This document shows positions 28,093 to 37,105 of a DNA stretch of 64,000 nt, one piece after another (position 1 is the stretch's first letter; every line of letters starts with the position of its first letter). The notes under the pieces were generated by a model. The model did not search any database. It was given only the letters and a program-made list of their open reading frames with translations, and was not told the DNA's origin. This DNA comes from JAAYHV01 sp964400515 (GTDB lineage: Bacteria > Bacillota > Clostridia > Peptostreptococcales > Anaerovoracaceae), in contig CAYNTJ010000009.1 in NCBI GenBank assembly GCA_964400515.1, forward strand, positions 1 through 64,000. Direction: 5' to 3'. The position numbers and the translations under genes are program-made.

Positions 28093-30687
28093 TCAAAATT
28101 GCACCACTATTTTTGCTATAAGCACTGGTTCTATGGCAAACTGTTTTTCAAACGCCAGTTTTAGTTCTGCTGCTTCCGCTTGCACCTCTGCCGTAAATTC
28201 ATGAAACTTAAAACTCATCTCATCCTGCTTATGCTTAATTTGCTCCATTTGTTTTTTGATTTCAATCTTTGCCTTGAAATTCTTTTCTTCTATGTATACG
28301 GAATTCAATTCATCTAGTTTGGTTTTGAATTCACTTATCTGCAAATTATATTCATCGCAGCGAAGTGCAACCCAGTTGTCGATTTTGATATTGTTCCTCA
28401 AAACAAGTTTTCGGTAACTACTCCGGTATTGCTGTGATTTTTCATCATAAATAGCATTTCCAAAGCCCTCCAAAGAACTTTGTTCGAGGTCATATTCTGT
28501 TAAGTCCTTGTTTTTTAAGGCTGATAGCATCTGAACGATATCACCCTCCGTTAATACAAGGCGATTGTTGTCTATGTCAAACGCTTCCAGAACCGGGGAT
28601 AAAAACTCTTGATTGTTATAGAAACCACCAATGATGATATATCCATGCTGTACCTTCCCATTTATGTATATCTTGTTCGTTTTATAAGCAATGGGATAGT
28701 GTGCTACCGAAATTTCTTCCGAAATACTTGCCCAAAATGCTTTATCCTCAAAATAGCGGTTGACTTCTGCAAGTATTTCCTGCAACTCTTGTTTGTGTGC
28801 TTCTTCCGATGCCTTTGAAATCAAGTTTTTCAGTTCTTTAAATTTTACATTGCGTTTTCTGTCCAGTTCTTTTTCCAGACTTTGAAATTCCTTATTGAAT
28901 TCAGCTGGACTTTTGCATTGCTGATAAATCTGCAGGACACGTTTTTCAAAGTTCTCTCCACTTTCCAAAAGACCGATTGCCGTATCCGATGCACCAAATA
29001 CACCCTGGAATAGTTCAAACTTTTGGGATAAAATCTCATAAACTCGTCTGTCTGCTATGTTTTCTGTATTGAGGAGATTGATTACAACAACATCATCTTT
29101 TTGTCCGTAACGGTGGCATCTACCGATTCGCTGCTCAATTCTCTGAGGATTCCATGGTAAGTCATAATTGATTACCGTATTGCAAAACTGTAAATTCAAA
29201 CCTTCTGAACCGGAATCGGTAACCAGCAAAATTTTATATTCGTTCTTAAATGCCTCTACAACGGCATTTTTAATTTCTACGCTTCGGCTACCTAAATCTT
29301 TACCGTAATTTTTCGATTTCCAGGCACGATATATTTCATTCGTCTTGTTATCCGACATATTACCGTTGAACATGAGAATAGAGTCATCATATCCTAATGC
29401 AGACAGTTCTTCAAACAGATAACTTTGTGTTCTGACAGATTCCGTAAACACAACAACCTTTTCTCTAATACCGATTTCTCTTTGTCTGTCGAATGCAATC
29501 AGCAGAGCCTTTTTCAAGGCATCTAGCTTTGCATTTGTCTGTATTTTATTGGCAACGATTATAATTTCATCAATCTCATCTATTTCATGCTGAATGAATT
29601 CATTAACCTTATCTCTGTCATAAAGTTCTACCGCCGCTTCTGTTTCCTCCACCTCAAAATCATCATCCAAAAAATCAAAGAAATAATCAAGGCTTTTGTC
29701 TACAGATTCTATTCTTGTAGTTTCTTTCAGCTTCTGTAGTCGCTCTTTCAGCACCTCAAACGTATTTGCTACGGCAGAACTGGAAGAAGCTAATAATTTA
29801 CGAATAACAATCGTTATTAAACTGCGGTTTGAAGAGGGAATGGCATACAATATTTTCTTTTTTAAATAATCATTTACAAGCTTGTACAATACACCTTCCA
29901 TAGGAGTAAGCGAGAAATCTACAGTCATGCCTATTCTTGATTTAAACTGAAGATAATCTGCAACCTCGCTGCGAAGTGTTCTTTGCAAAACAGGCTCAAG
30001 CATCACCTTAAGTTCTGTGTAATCTTGACTTTTTATATACTTTTGGCTAAACACACGCTTATCGAAAAAGATTCTATCATCAATAAATTGTACCAAACCG
30101 AACATATCCAGCAATGTATTTTGCATCGGCGTAGCTGTCAGCATGAGTTTGGGAATACCTTTTGAAAGTTCATATATCATGTTTGCGGTTTTACTGCTAT
30201 TCTTATAAATATTCCGTAAACGGTGTGCTTCATCAAAAACCATAAAATCCCATGATGTCTTAGAAAGAATCTCTCTTCTTTTTGCAGCAAAATTATAAGA
30301 AGTGATTGCCACAACTTGTTCTTCTTTTGTAAAATCGTAATAGGTATCGAGGTTTTGGCTATCTATGATAAAAGTATCAATAGAAAACTTTTCCTCAAGT
30401 TCTATTTGCCATTGTTTTCTAAGACTAGCCGGCATAATGAGCAATATTTTATTGTGACCTTTTTTTAAAATATACTTCAACACAAGACCCGCTTCGATTG
30501 TCTTACCAAGGCCAACCTCATCTGCCAGTATCGCACCACCTGTGCGAATTGCAGAAAGAGCAAATATGAATGCTTCTATCTGATGCGGATTGATGTCGAT
30601 TTTTTCAGAATCAAGACAGCTGTATGGGTTAGCATTCATTTCTTGACGCTTAATATTACCATATGCTCTTATCAGTAAGTTGTCCAT
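28093..30687 (-). CDS. SNF2-family helicase, DrmD-like
   Basis: 864 aa. Swi2/Snf2 ATPase: Walker A ADEVGLGKTIEAG (about 55-67), DEAH at 152-155 (FDEAHRLRN), and a C-terminal helicase lobe with SEGLNLQFCNTVINYDLPWNP and QRIGRCHRYGQ. The tail (about 600-864) has long charged coiled-coil-like helices. SNF2 helicases with this layout are the DrmD subunit of class 1 DISARM, and similar ones also accompany type III-like Mod/Res pairs. The immediate neighbours fit either reading. It starts 14 bp after the C5-methyltransferase. Confidence 0.88.
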   Translation of the reverse strand: MDNLLIRAYGNIKRQEMNANPYSCLDSEKIDINPHQIEAFIFALSAIRTGGAILADEVGLGKTIEAGLVLKYILKKGHNKILLIMPASLRKQWQIELEEKFSIDTFIIDSQNLDTYYDFTKEEQVVAITSYNFAAKRREILSKTSWDFMVFDEAHRLRNIYKNSSKTANMIYELSKGIPKLMLTATPMQNTLLDMFGLVQFIDDRIFFDKRVFSQKYIKSQDYTELKVMLEPVLQRTLRSEVADYLQFKSRIGMTVDFSLTPMEGVLYKLVNDYLKKKILYAIPSSNRSLITIVIRKLLASSSSAVANTFEVLKERLQKLKETTRIESVDKSLDYFFDFLDDDFEVEETEAAVELYDRDKVNEFIQHEIDEIDEIIIVANKIQTNAKLDALKKALLIAFDRQREIGIREKVVVFTESVRTQSYLFEELSALGYDDSILMFNGNMSDNKTNEIYRAWKSKNYGKDLGSRSVEIKNAVVEAFKNEYKILLVTDSGSEGLNLQFCNTVINYDLPWNPQRIEQRIGRCHRYGQKDDVVVINLLNTENIADRRVYEILSQKFELFQGVFGASDTAIGLLESGENFEKRVLQIYQQCKSPAEFNKEFQSLEKELDRKRNVKFKELKNLISKASEEAHKQELQEILAEVNRYFEDKAFWASISEEISVAHYPIAYKTNKIYINGKVQHGYIIIGGFYNNQEFLSPVLEAFDIDNNRLVLTEGDIVQMLSALKNKDLTEYDLEQSSLEGFGNAIYDEKSQQYRSSYRKLVLRNNIKIDNWVALRCDEYNLQISEFKTKLDELNSVYIEEKNFKAKIEIKKQMEQIKHKQDEMSFKFHEFTAEVQAEAAELKLAFEKQFAIEPVLIAKIVVQF

Positions 30688-30701
30688 ACAGCCTCCTTGT
30701 A

Positions 30702-31961
30702 TTATTCTTCCAAAAGTCTTTTTATCTGTGTTGCAATTCCCTTTGCCATAAGAGGCGGAACTGCATTTCCGATCTGCACAAATTGTGCTGTCCGTGGCCC
30801 TTCGAAATAATAGCTGTCAGGGAATGACTGCAATCTGGCTGCTTCCCTAACAGAAATTGACCTGCATTGTTCTATATCCGGATGAATAAAGTAATGTCCG
30901 TCTTTAGCTAAGTGAGCCAAGACAGTATGACAACAAGGCATATCACCCTCAACAACTTTAAACCTGTCAACGAATGATGTTCTATTTTTATGGGTTTTCA
31001 ATTCTTCCGGTAGATGGTTATAATTTAACCGGCCATGATTATCATTCCAGAGTTCAATCGTCCGTCTATATATTTCTATATCCTGATCCTTATTCGGTCT
31101 GCAAACATGATGCGAAAGCACATCTTGCTCGGTTCTAATCCTAAACCGTCTCAGATACTGATTGATAGGAACATTAGGTCGATACTCATTTAATGTTTGC
31201 CCTTTCTCCAATCGAGGTAAATCAGCTAAAAGGTCATTGACTACGGCCTGCGGATTTACGACAGGAAAATCCGGATATCTATAATCTGTTCCTTTTCTCC
31301 ACCCAATAATAATCATTCGCTTTCTATTTTGCAGAACTCCAAAGTCACTTGCGTTCAGTTCTCTGTATTCAATCACATATCCCACTCGTTTAAGATGGCT
31401 TTGCAAGTTCCTGAATGCCGCACCATTTCTTGCGGATTTTATTCCTGCTACATTTTCGAATACGAACATCCTTGGCTGGTATTTTGTCAAAAACCTCGTG
31501 TACATTTTGTATAGTTCGTTTCTTGGATCTTCCTCCATTGGAGTTTCCATATGATTACTTTGCGCTCTGCCTACAAGAGAATATGCCTGACACGGTGGTC
31601 CTCCAACGATTACATCCACGTGGTTTACGCCATCCTGCTCCATAATTAAATCAATCTGCTCGAAAATATTAGCAATCGTTTTTGTAGACATTTCCTCACA
31701 AATTACTGTTTGCAATACCGCCGGAGGAACTGCTTCCAGCAGTTGTGCCCGTGTAATATCACCTCTTAAATAGTCATAATAGATATTTAATCTGCGAACT
31801 TTTTTAAGGTAGTAATATATGCTTCTTGTTTCTATGGTCTTTGCTGCATATTGGTTCATTTCAACGTGAGCAATTGGATTAAATCCTTTTTGCATAAAAC
31901 CTTCGGACAGTCCCCCAGCCCCCGCGAATAAATCTATGAAATTCAGACTATCTCTCTTCAT
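30702..31961 (-). CDS. C5-cytosine DNA methyltransferase, DrmMII-like
   Basis: 419 aa with all main m5C-methyltransferase motifs: I (FAGAGGLSEGF, 12-22), IV with the catalytic Cys124 in GGPPCQAYS, VI (FENV), VIII (LQNRKRMIIIGW) and X (QIGNAVPP). It transfers a methyl group from SAM to cytosine C5. Class 2 DISARM uses such an enzyme (DrmMII) to mark self DNA. Here it is the first large gene of the operon and is backed up by Vsr downstream. An insertion between motifs I and IV (about 45-110) is longer than in minimal enzymes. Confidence 0.92.
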   Translation of the reverse strand: MKRDSLNFIDLFAGAGGLSEGFMQKGFNPIAHVEMNQYAAKTIETRSIYYYLKKVRRLNIYYDYLRGDITRAQLLEAVPPAVLQTVICEEMSTKTIANIFEQIDLIMEQDGVNHVDVIVGGPPCQAYSLVGRAQSNHMETPMEEDPRNELYKMYTRFLTKYQPRMFVFENVAGIKSARNGAAFRNLQSHLKRVGYVIEYRELNASDFGVLQNRKRMIIIGWRKGTDYRYPDFPVVNPQAVVNDLLADLPRLEKGQTLNEYRPNVPINQYLRRFRIRTEQDVLSHHVCRPNKDQDIEIYRRTIELWNDNHGRLNYNHLPEELKTHKNRTSFVDRFKVVEGDMPCCHTVLAHLAKDGHYFIHPDIEQCRSISVREAARLQSFPDSYYFEGPRTAQFVQIGNAVPPLMAKGIATQIKRLLEE

Positions 31962-32053
31962 AACAATCTCCCTTGCTCATGTGTTTTAAAATTCGTATTT
32001 GAGCAGTTTAGATTCTGATTATAAGGAGAGTTATTATACTTAATAACATTCAT
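31958..32053 (-). CDS. Possible 31-aa leader peptide
   Basis: Short frame starting ATG at 32053 after TAAGGAG (9-nt spacing). It is Asn-rich (MNVIKYNNSPYNQ) and ends in TTATGA, so its stop overlaps the ATG of the C5-methyltransferase. The overlap suggests translational coupling or a leader role. No homology is recognisable. Confidence 0.35.
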   Translation of the reverse strand: MNVIKYNNSPYNQNLNCSNTNFKTHEQGRLL

Positions 32054-32067
32054 TAAATACATTCTCC

Positions 32068-32277
32068 TTAAATTCTATCACCATTTAGAAGTACGAAATT
32101 ACGTTCAAATCTACTTTCTACGGCACTTGCTATCATTTCTAATTCTGCAATTGTAAAGCTTTCACGCTTCATTTTGGCATTAAAATTCTGCGGACTAGTA
32201 CCTACTCTCCGCGCTAATTCAGATACACTTATATTGGAACGAACACACAAAACCTTAATTTGTTCTGATATAGTCAT
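32068..32277 (-). CDS. XRE-family small regulator of the defence operon
   Basis: 69 aa, essentially one Cro/CI helix-turn-helix: ISVSELARRVGTSPQNFNAKM contains the HTH. It is the promoter-proximal gene of the defence operon and in the same orientation, like control (C) proteins of restriction-modification systems that delay nuclease expression until methylation is established. Start ATG follows AAAGGTGAAAGTAG. The control role is inferred from position and size. Confidence 0.82.
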   Translation of the reverse strand: MTISEQIKVLCVRSNISVSELARRVGTSPQNFNAKMKRESFTIAELEMIASAVESRFERNFVLLNGDRI

Positions 32278-32324
32278 CTACTTTCACCTTTACATTTGAA
32301 ACATTATATTAGAAATTATAAAAC

Positions 32325-32343
32325 GTAAAGTTTAAATTGTCAA
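32325..32343 (-). promoter_or_regulatory. Consensus sigma-A promoter of the defence operon
   Basis: The -35 TTGACA (32338-32343) is followed by a 17-nt spacer and the -10 TATAAT (32325-32330; outer ends 32343 and 32325), a perfect match at both boxes. The spacer holds AAACTTTACGTTT, a partial palindrome that could be the XRE operator. A promoter this strong implies tight repression. Confidence 0.88.
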
Positions 32344-32485
32344 TTAATACCTATATGGTTTTGTAATCCGTAATGTTTTAAAATTCTGATCATATATGTC
32401 TGCTATATTTCTTTTTTACTGGAAGTCTGCCAACACTAAAACCCTCAGCGTACTAAGGATTTTAGTCTTAACAGCTTATATTCGA

Positions 32486-32514
32486 CAGGAACAGAGTGGT
32501 TATAACTGTTCCTG
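32486..32514 (-). terminator. Hairpin after the recombinase gene, probable terminator
   Basis: Nine-bp perfect stem CAGGAACAG/CTGTTCCTG with an 11-nt loop, 10 bp after the recombinase stop codon. There is no T-run on the minus strand, so termination may be weak or the hairpin may stabilise the transcript. Confidence 0.5.
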
Positions 32515-32523
32515 CCTAATCTC

Positions 32524-34173
32524 TTACTCATAATATGAAACCCTCTGTTTCATAACAATCCCTGATTTGAACTGTATTTCAAGCGTATCCTCACTGATAA
32601 CCTTGACACTTTGCAGAAGTCTGCGCACCAGGTCGTCATCAAAGTCCCGAACCGCACAGGATACCTTTTTCAGACAGGTGTCCATATCGCTGACCCTCTG
32701 TTGAAAATCTGCAGCCCGTTTTTGATCTCGGATGCTGTCCAGTTTCTTTTGTTTGAGTTCCTTAATCCGCTCCGCAATCTTATGATATTGTTCGTCAAAA
32801 TCCTCGGTGATCGAACCCATCTTTGCGTTTTCCTCAATCAGAGTCAGCATTTCACCTTGCAGTTTTGCGATCTGTTCGTCATATTCGGTGGGTACATTCT
32901 TGGTGGAATAACTCCCGATTACCTGTATCACGTTTTCCCGGAAGGCACCTACAAAATCACCCCGGTTTTCAACGACGCTGTTAATGGCTGCCATGACTGC
33001 TTCATTCAGAACATCCTCTTTCAGCGTGGGGGAGTGCTTACAGTACTTGGTTCCGTTTTTCAGACGATTTTCGCAACGCCATACGGCACTTTTCTGTCCG
33101 TTTTTGGACCAGACCTGTCTGCGGTACGGCTTCCCGCATTCCTTACAGATCATGATATCGGATAGAGAGTATTTTGAGCTGTACTTGCTTTGCTCTTTTT
33201 TAGCCCGCCTTGTTGCCGCAGATTTGCACAGACTTGCTCTCCTGGCCTTTTCCTCCTGTACCCGGTAAAAAAGCTCTTTTGGTATAATCGCTTCATGATT
33301 GTCCTGTATGTAATACTGCTGAACGATGCCCTGGTTTTTCACTCGCTTTTTTGTGAGGAAATCTACCGTGTAGGTCTTTTGAAGAAGGGCATCACCCATG
33401 TACTTTTCATTTTCGAGCATCTGGTCGATCACGCTGGGGCACCACTCCGTTTTGCCGGTTACGGTAAGTATACCCTCGCTCTCTAAAATCTTCGCGATCT
33501 GGACGTAGCTGCTTCCTTCGAGGAAGAGGCGGAAAATTCGTCTGACTATTTCAGCTTCCTCCGGTACGATGACCAGATCTCCGTTCTCATCTTTCGTGTA
33601 TCCCATAAATTTATTGTGGTTAATTGACATGATCCCGTTCTCGAAGCGTCTGACCAGACCCCAGCGGGTGTTTTCGCTCAGATTCCGGCTTTCTTCCTGC
33701 GCCTGGCTGCTTAAAATTGTGATCAGCAGTTCTCCAGACCCCTCCAGAGTGTTTACTCCCTCTTTTTCGAAGAAAATGGCGACATTCTTTTCTTTGAGTT
33801 TACGGATGTTCTGGAGGCAGTCTACTGTATTTCTAGCGAAGCGGCTGACGGATTTTGTGATGACCATATCGATCTTTCCTGCGAGGCAGTCCTCAATCAT
33901 GGCGTTGAAATCATCACGTTTTTTCGTGTTGGTCGCGGATTTTCCGTCATCAGCGTAAATGCCGGCCATCTTCCAATTTGGATTGCTCTTTATTTTCTCA
34001 GTGTAGTAGGATATCTGAGCTTCATAGCTGCCTTCCTGCTGTTCCAGTAAAGTGCTGACACGGCAGTAGGCGGCGACCCGCAGGGTTTTATACTGTACCT
34101 TAATACTCCGGTCGTATTCCGGCTGTGGGGGGATAATCGATATATTCTTCTTTTTCGCTGCCGCAGTCTGCAT
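32524..34173 (-). CDS. Large serine recombinase 1
   Basis: 549 aa. The N-terminal resolvase domain carries the nucleophile Ser in AAYCRVSTLLEQQ, and the Arg-rich active site continues in ITKSVSRFARNTVD. The recombinase domain (about 200-300), the zinc ribbon with two Cys pairs (CKEC, CENRLKNGTKYC; about 350-390) and a C-terminal coiled coil follow. Enzymes of this type integrate and excise ICEs without a site-specific tyrosine integrase. It is the third of a three-recombinase cluster. AAAGGAGAAAAATAAG precedes the start. A degraded relative lies at 14524-14742. Confidence 0.94.
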   Translation of the reverse strand: MQTAAAKKKNISIIPPQPEYDRSIKVQYKTLRVAAYCRVSTLLEQQEGSYEAQISYYTEKIKSNPNWKMAGIYADDGKSATNTKKRDDFNAMIEDCLAGKIDMVITKSVSRFARNTVDCLQNIRKLKEKNVAIFFEKEGVNTLEGSGELLITILSSQAQEESRNLSENTRWGLVRRFENGIMSINHNKFMGYTKDENGDLVIVPEEAEIVRRIFRLFLEGSSYVQIAKILESEGILTVTGKTEWCPSVIDQMLENEKYMGDALLQKTYTVDFLTKKRVKNQGIVQQYYIQDNHEAIIPKELFYRVQEEKARRASLCKSAATRRAKKEQSKYSSKYSLSDIMICKECGKPYRRQVWSKNGQKSAVWRCENRLKNGTKYCKHSPTLKEDVLNEAVMAAINSVVENRGDFVGAFRENVIQVIGSYSTKNVPTEYDEQIAKLQGEMLTLIEENAKMGSITEDFDEQYHKIAERIKELKQKKLDSIRDQKRAADFQQRVSDMDTCLKKVSCAVRDFDDDLVRRLLQSVKVISEDTLEIQFKSGIVMKQRVSYYE

Positions 34174-34174
34174 C

Positions 34175-34318
34175 TTATTTTTCTCCTTTCTGAGGTTTCT
34201 CGGTTGTTTCTTCCAGATATCTTTTTAACGCTTCTGGACTCAGTTGCTCCTTTGAACCTACCCGCATATAACCGACTACTTTTATGGTTTTATCCTTGTT
34301 TTTTTCTGATTGTTTCAT
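34175..34318 (-). CDS. 47-aa recombinase-associated small protein
   Basis: Starts MKQSEKNKDKTIKVVGYMRVG and continues SKEQLSPEALKRYL. VVGYMRVGSKEQ resembles the first strand of a resolvase domain (YxRVSS.EQ) with the nucleophile Ser replaced by Gly. It fills the gap between recombinases 1 and 2 almost exactly; its stop lies one base before the recombinase 1 ATG, implying coupling. It could be a relic of a recombinase N-terminus or a small regulatory partner. Confidence 0.6.
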   Translation of the reverse strand: MKQSEKNKDKTIKVVGYMRVGSKEQLSPEALKRYLEETTEKPQKGEK

Positions 34319-34356
34319 TTTGCTGCTCCATCCTTTCTTCCTTGGATTGATTAGAA

Positions 34357-35256
34357 TTAATACTTGGCCTCCAGAGTCAGCCCGTTGATAAATTCAAAGG
34401 TTAATCTTTCATCTTTATGTACAGTGACCTGCCGGATGACTAGTTGAAACAGTTCCTCATTGAATCCGTGGAGAGGCATCCAGCCGGAAAGTGCCTGTTT
34501 CATCTTTTCGGTATTGTGGGCAGCGTCATCGATGCGTGCTGTTTTGCAGAAGGCTTTTGCCCGTTCATAAATAAGAGCCGGAAGCTCTTTGGACGAATAT
34601 CGTCCTTCTGCCTCCAGCTCTTTTATTTTTTTGTCCAACTTGATATATTCAAAGTTATTTACGGCGGGTTCCTTTTTTGGAATACGATCCAGACATTTCT
34701 GGTTTGTTATGATTCGATTGACTATGGAAAGGAAAGCCGATCTGATCTGTTCATCTGTGAGAAATCTGTTACAACAGCAAACCTTGTTCTTGTGGATATA
34801 TCTCTTGCATTTCCAGTAGGTCCGTTTTGTTGGCTTTCCGCAATGCTCTGCATATTTTCGGTAAACTTCGCCGCATTCCCCGCAGCGTAGGATGCCGGAA
34901 AAAACTGATTGACGGCTTGCGCTGTTAAGCTGCAGATTCCGTCCGAGCTTTTCGCATCGTTCACCTCGACGGCGCTGGACCTTTTCAAACAATTCTTTGT
35001 CGATGAGCGGGGGATAGAACTCATCGCCCTGATATTTTACGTTATCTAATATACTGCTGACCGTTCCATGGTACCATTTGGGCTGATTGTTGGCGTTTGG
35101 GAGCCCGGCCACCGTCATCGCTTTAGCTATGTCCAGAAGGGAAGCTCCGAATGCATACTTCTGAAAAATATGTCTTACGAGATTTGCCTTGGGATCGTCC
35201 AGTTGAATTTTTCCATCCACCAGTTTATAGCCGATGGGCATGTGACGCTGTGCCAT
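34357..35256 (-). CDS. Serine recombinase 2, lacking the catalytic domain
   Basis: 299 aa. It begins directly in the recombinase DNA-binding domain (GYKLVDGKIQLDDPKANLVRHIF), with a zinc ribbon (CGECGEVYRK...C; about 120-165) and a C-terminal coiled-coil region. The 140-residue resolvase domain with the nucleophile Ser is absent, and the 32-bp overlap with recombinase 3 leaves no room for it. It may act as a DNA-binding partner or directionality factor in a heteromeric recombinase, as split or multi-subunit serine recombinases do (inference). Confidence 0.85.
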   Translation of the reverse strand: MAQRHMPIGYKLVDGKIQLDDPKANLVRHIFQKYAFGASLLDIAKAMTVAGLPNANNQPKWYHGTVSSILDNVKYQGDEFYPPLIDKELFEKVQRRRGERCEKLGRNLQLNSASRQSVFSGILRCGECGEVYRKYAEHCGKPTKRTYWKCKRYIHKNKVCCCNRFLTDEQIRSAFLSIVNRIITNQKCLDRIPKKEPAVNNFEYIKLDKKIKELEAEGRYSSKELPALIYERAKAFCKTARIDDAAHNTEKMKQALSGWMPLHGFNEELFQLVIRQVTVHKDERLTFEFINGLTLEAKY

Positions 35257-36850
35257 TCTGATCTTCCTCCTTTCCGATGGATTCTGTCAGCTCCAGCTTG
35301 TTGATCAGCCGGAAAGTTATTTGATCTTTTCGTATGATGACATTCTCAACCGCTTGAGAGAATAAGTCCTCGCTGTATGCTTCAAGGATGCCGGTGTTAT
35401 TTTTGATGATCTCCAGCAGAAGCTCGGTTCCTGCGATCTCCTGCTCAAATCCATTGTTATCCAGAAGCTGGTTTCTTTTTTTCTTTGCCGCGGTAAGCTC
35501 CAGAGTAAGGGCATTCTGGCGCTCTATAAAAACAGCAGGGTCCATATACCCTTTTGAAATCAATCGGCTCAGGATATGTCCCTGCTCTGTGAGTTCCATA
35601 ATTTTATTGTTGCAGTCCTCGATTTCCTGTTCCTGTTGTTCATCCATCCTAATCTTTTTCAGCACATCCAGCAGGGGGAGCAGGATATCAGCATAATTGC
35701 TGGTCAGCTTGTTCCACATGAGGATAAAGGCACATTGAAGGATATCTTCACGGACAGCCTTCTGTCCGCACTTGGTTTTATCCTCGATATGCTGGTGGCA
35801 GCACCATTGGATTTTTTCATAGGGCTTACCGATGTAGATCTTCTGCCGGCGGAAGGTGCTTCCACACTCACCGCAGAGGATTTTACTACTGAAACCATAG
35901 CGGTTCTGACATTTTTCAGAATCCACGCCATGCTGTTTGCTTCGGTATTCCATGATCTCCCTGACTGCCTCCGCCTGTTCGGGTGTTATGAGGGGTTCGT
36001 GGTTATCCTCAATAAAATACTGAGGCACTTGCCCTCTGTTATGCTTTCGCTTGAAGGGAAGTACCTCAGTCGTATAGGTTTTCTGTAAAAGCAGATTGCC
36101 GGAGTAAACGGGGTTTAGAAGAAGCTCCCTGACCACTCCGTCGCTCCATTTTTCACCGGAGCGAATTGTAGGGCAGCCTTCATCGGTCAGCTCCTTGGCA
36201 ATCAGGTAGGTTCCTTTCCCGTGCAGGTAGTCCCGGAAAATCCGACGTACAACCGCGGCTTCTTCCTCCTTTATGACCAGCTCACCGTTCTCATCCTTGG
36301 TGTAGCCGTAAGCTGGGCAGCTTATGGTGAATGTACCATCATTGAAACGCTTCATAACCGCCCATTTGTTGTTGGTGGAGATGCTTTCAGCTTCTCCCTG
36401 TGCCAGTGAACTTAAAATGGTCAGCATCTGTTCACTTTTCTCCGACAGGCTGTTGATGTGCTCCTTTTCGAAATAAACGCCAATTCCAAGCTCTTTCAGC
36501 CTGCGGATCGCCTGGATGCTGTCCACCGTGTTTCTTGCAAAGCGGGTCACCGATTTGGTTATGACCATATCGATCTTCCCATCCTCGCAGTCTTTCATCA
36601 TCCGCAAAAAGTCATCTCTCTTTTGCAGCTTTGTACCGCTTCGTGCCTCGTCAGCGTAAATTCCGGAAAACTCCCAATCTTCCTGATTATCGATGAAATT
36701 CTTATAATAGTCCATCTGTACCGAGAAGGAATTGTGCTGTTCGCGGGAGTCGGTACTGACTCTGCAATAGGCGCAGACCCGCTTTTTAGGCTGTAACTGC
36801 TGGATAACTTGCTGCTTAACAGGACGAATAATTTGTACATTTTTTGCCAT
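35225..36850 (-). CDS. Large serine recombinase 3
   Basis: 541 aa. The resolvase domain has the nucleophile Ser in CAYCRVSTDSREQHNS and conserved ITKSVTRFARNTVDS. A recombinase domain, zinc ribbon (CGECGSTFRR...C) and coiled-coil tail follow. It resembles recombinase 1 in layout but differs clearly in sequence. It is the promoter-proximal gene of the three. Together they are the likely excision and integration machinery of the element. The start ATG follows AAGAAAGGAGAAAATCGT. Confidence 0.94.
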   Translation of the reverse strand: MAKNVQIIRPVKQQVIQQLQPKKRVCAYCRVSTDSREQHNSFSVQMDYYKNFIDNQEDWEFSGIYADEARSGTKLQKRDDFLRMMKDCEDGKIDMVITKSVTRFARNTVDSIQAIRRLKELGIGVYFEKEHINSLSEKSEQMLTILSSLAQGEAESISTNNKWAVMKRFNDGTFTISCPAYGYTKDENGELVIKEEEAAVVRRIFRDYLHGKGTYLIAKELTDEGCPTIRSGEKWSDGVVRELLLNPVYSGNLLLQKTYTTEVLPFKRKHNRGQVPQYFIEDNHEPLITPEQAEAVREIMEYRSKQHGVDSEKCQNRYGFSSKILCGECGSTFRRQKIYIGKPYEKIQWCCHQHIEDKTKCGQKAVREDILQCAFILMWNKLTSNYADILLPLLDVLKKIRMDEQQEQEIEDCNNKIMELTEQGHILSRLISKGYMDPAVFIERQNALTLELTAAKKKRNQLLDNNGFEQEIAGTELLLEIIKNNTGILEAYSEDLFSQAVENVIIRKDQITFRLINKLELTESIGKEEDQNGTASHAHRL

Positions 36851-36925
36851 ACGATTTTCTCCTTTCTTATTTTTGTCCTCCTGTTAGCAACACACACTAC
36901 CACACAATTTCCCGGAAAGCTAGTG

Positions 36926-37090
36926 TTATTGCGCATATACTTGAGATAGTTCAGGCGTGAAGGTTTGCCTGTTCAAATCGTCGATTATTTTGTATTCATC
37001 AGAAGTAATAATACCGCTGCGAAGCAGGATGTTCAGGAATTTTATGGAGATTTTATACTGCACCTCATTGGATGCCTGAGTTCTTGACAT
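36926..37090 (-). CDS. SHOCT-like small protein
   Basis: 54 aa: MSRTQASNEVQYKISIKFL, then LLRSGIITSDEYKIIDDL, which matches the short C-terminal SHOCT motif (Gly-Ile-Ile-Thr-x-x-Glu-Tyr/Phe). SHOCT peptides are thought to mediate oligomerisation or nucleic-acid-linked interactions. It lies between a resolvase-like gene and recombinase 3, 15 bp after the former. A GGAGGGGCTGTC site precedes the ATG at 37090. Confidence 0.7.
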   Translation of the reverse strand: MSRTQASNEVQYKISIKFLNILLRSGIITSDEYKIIDDLNRQTFTPELSQVYAQ

Positions 37091-37105
37091 GACAGCCCCT
37101 CCTTC

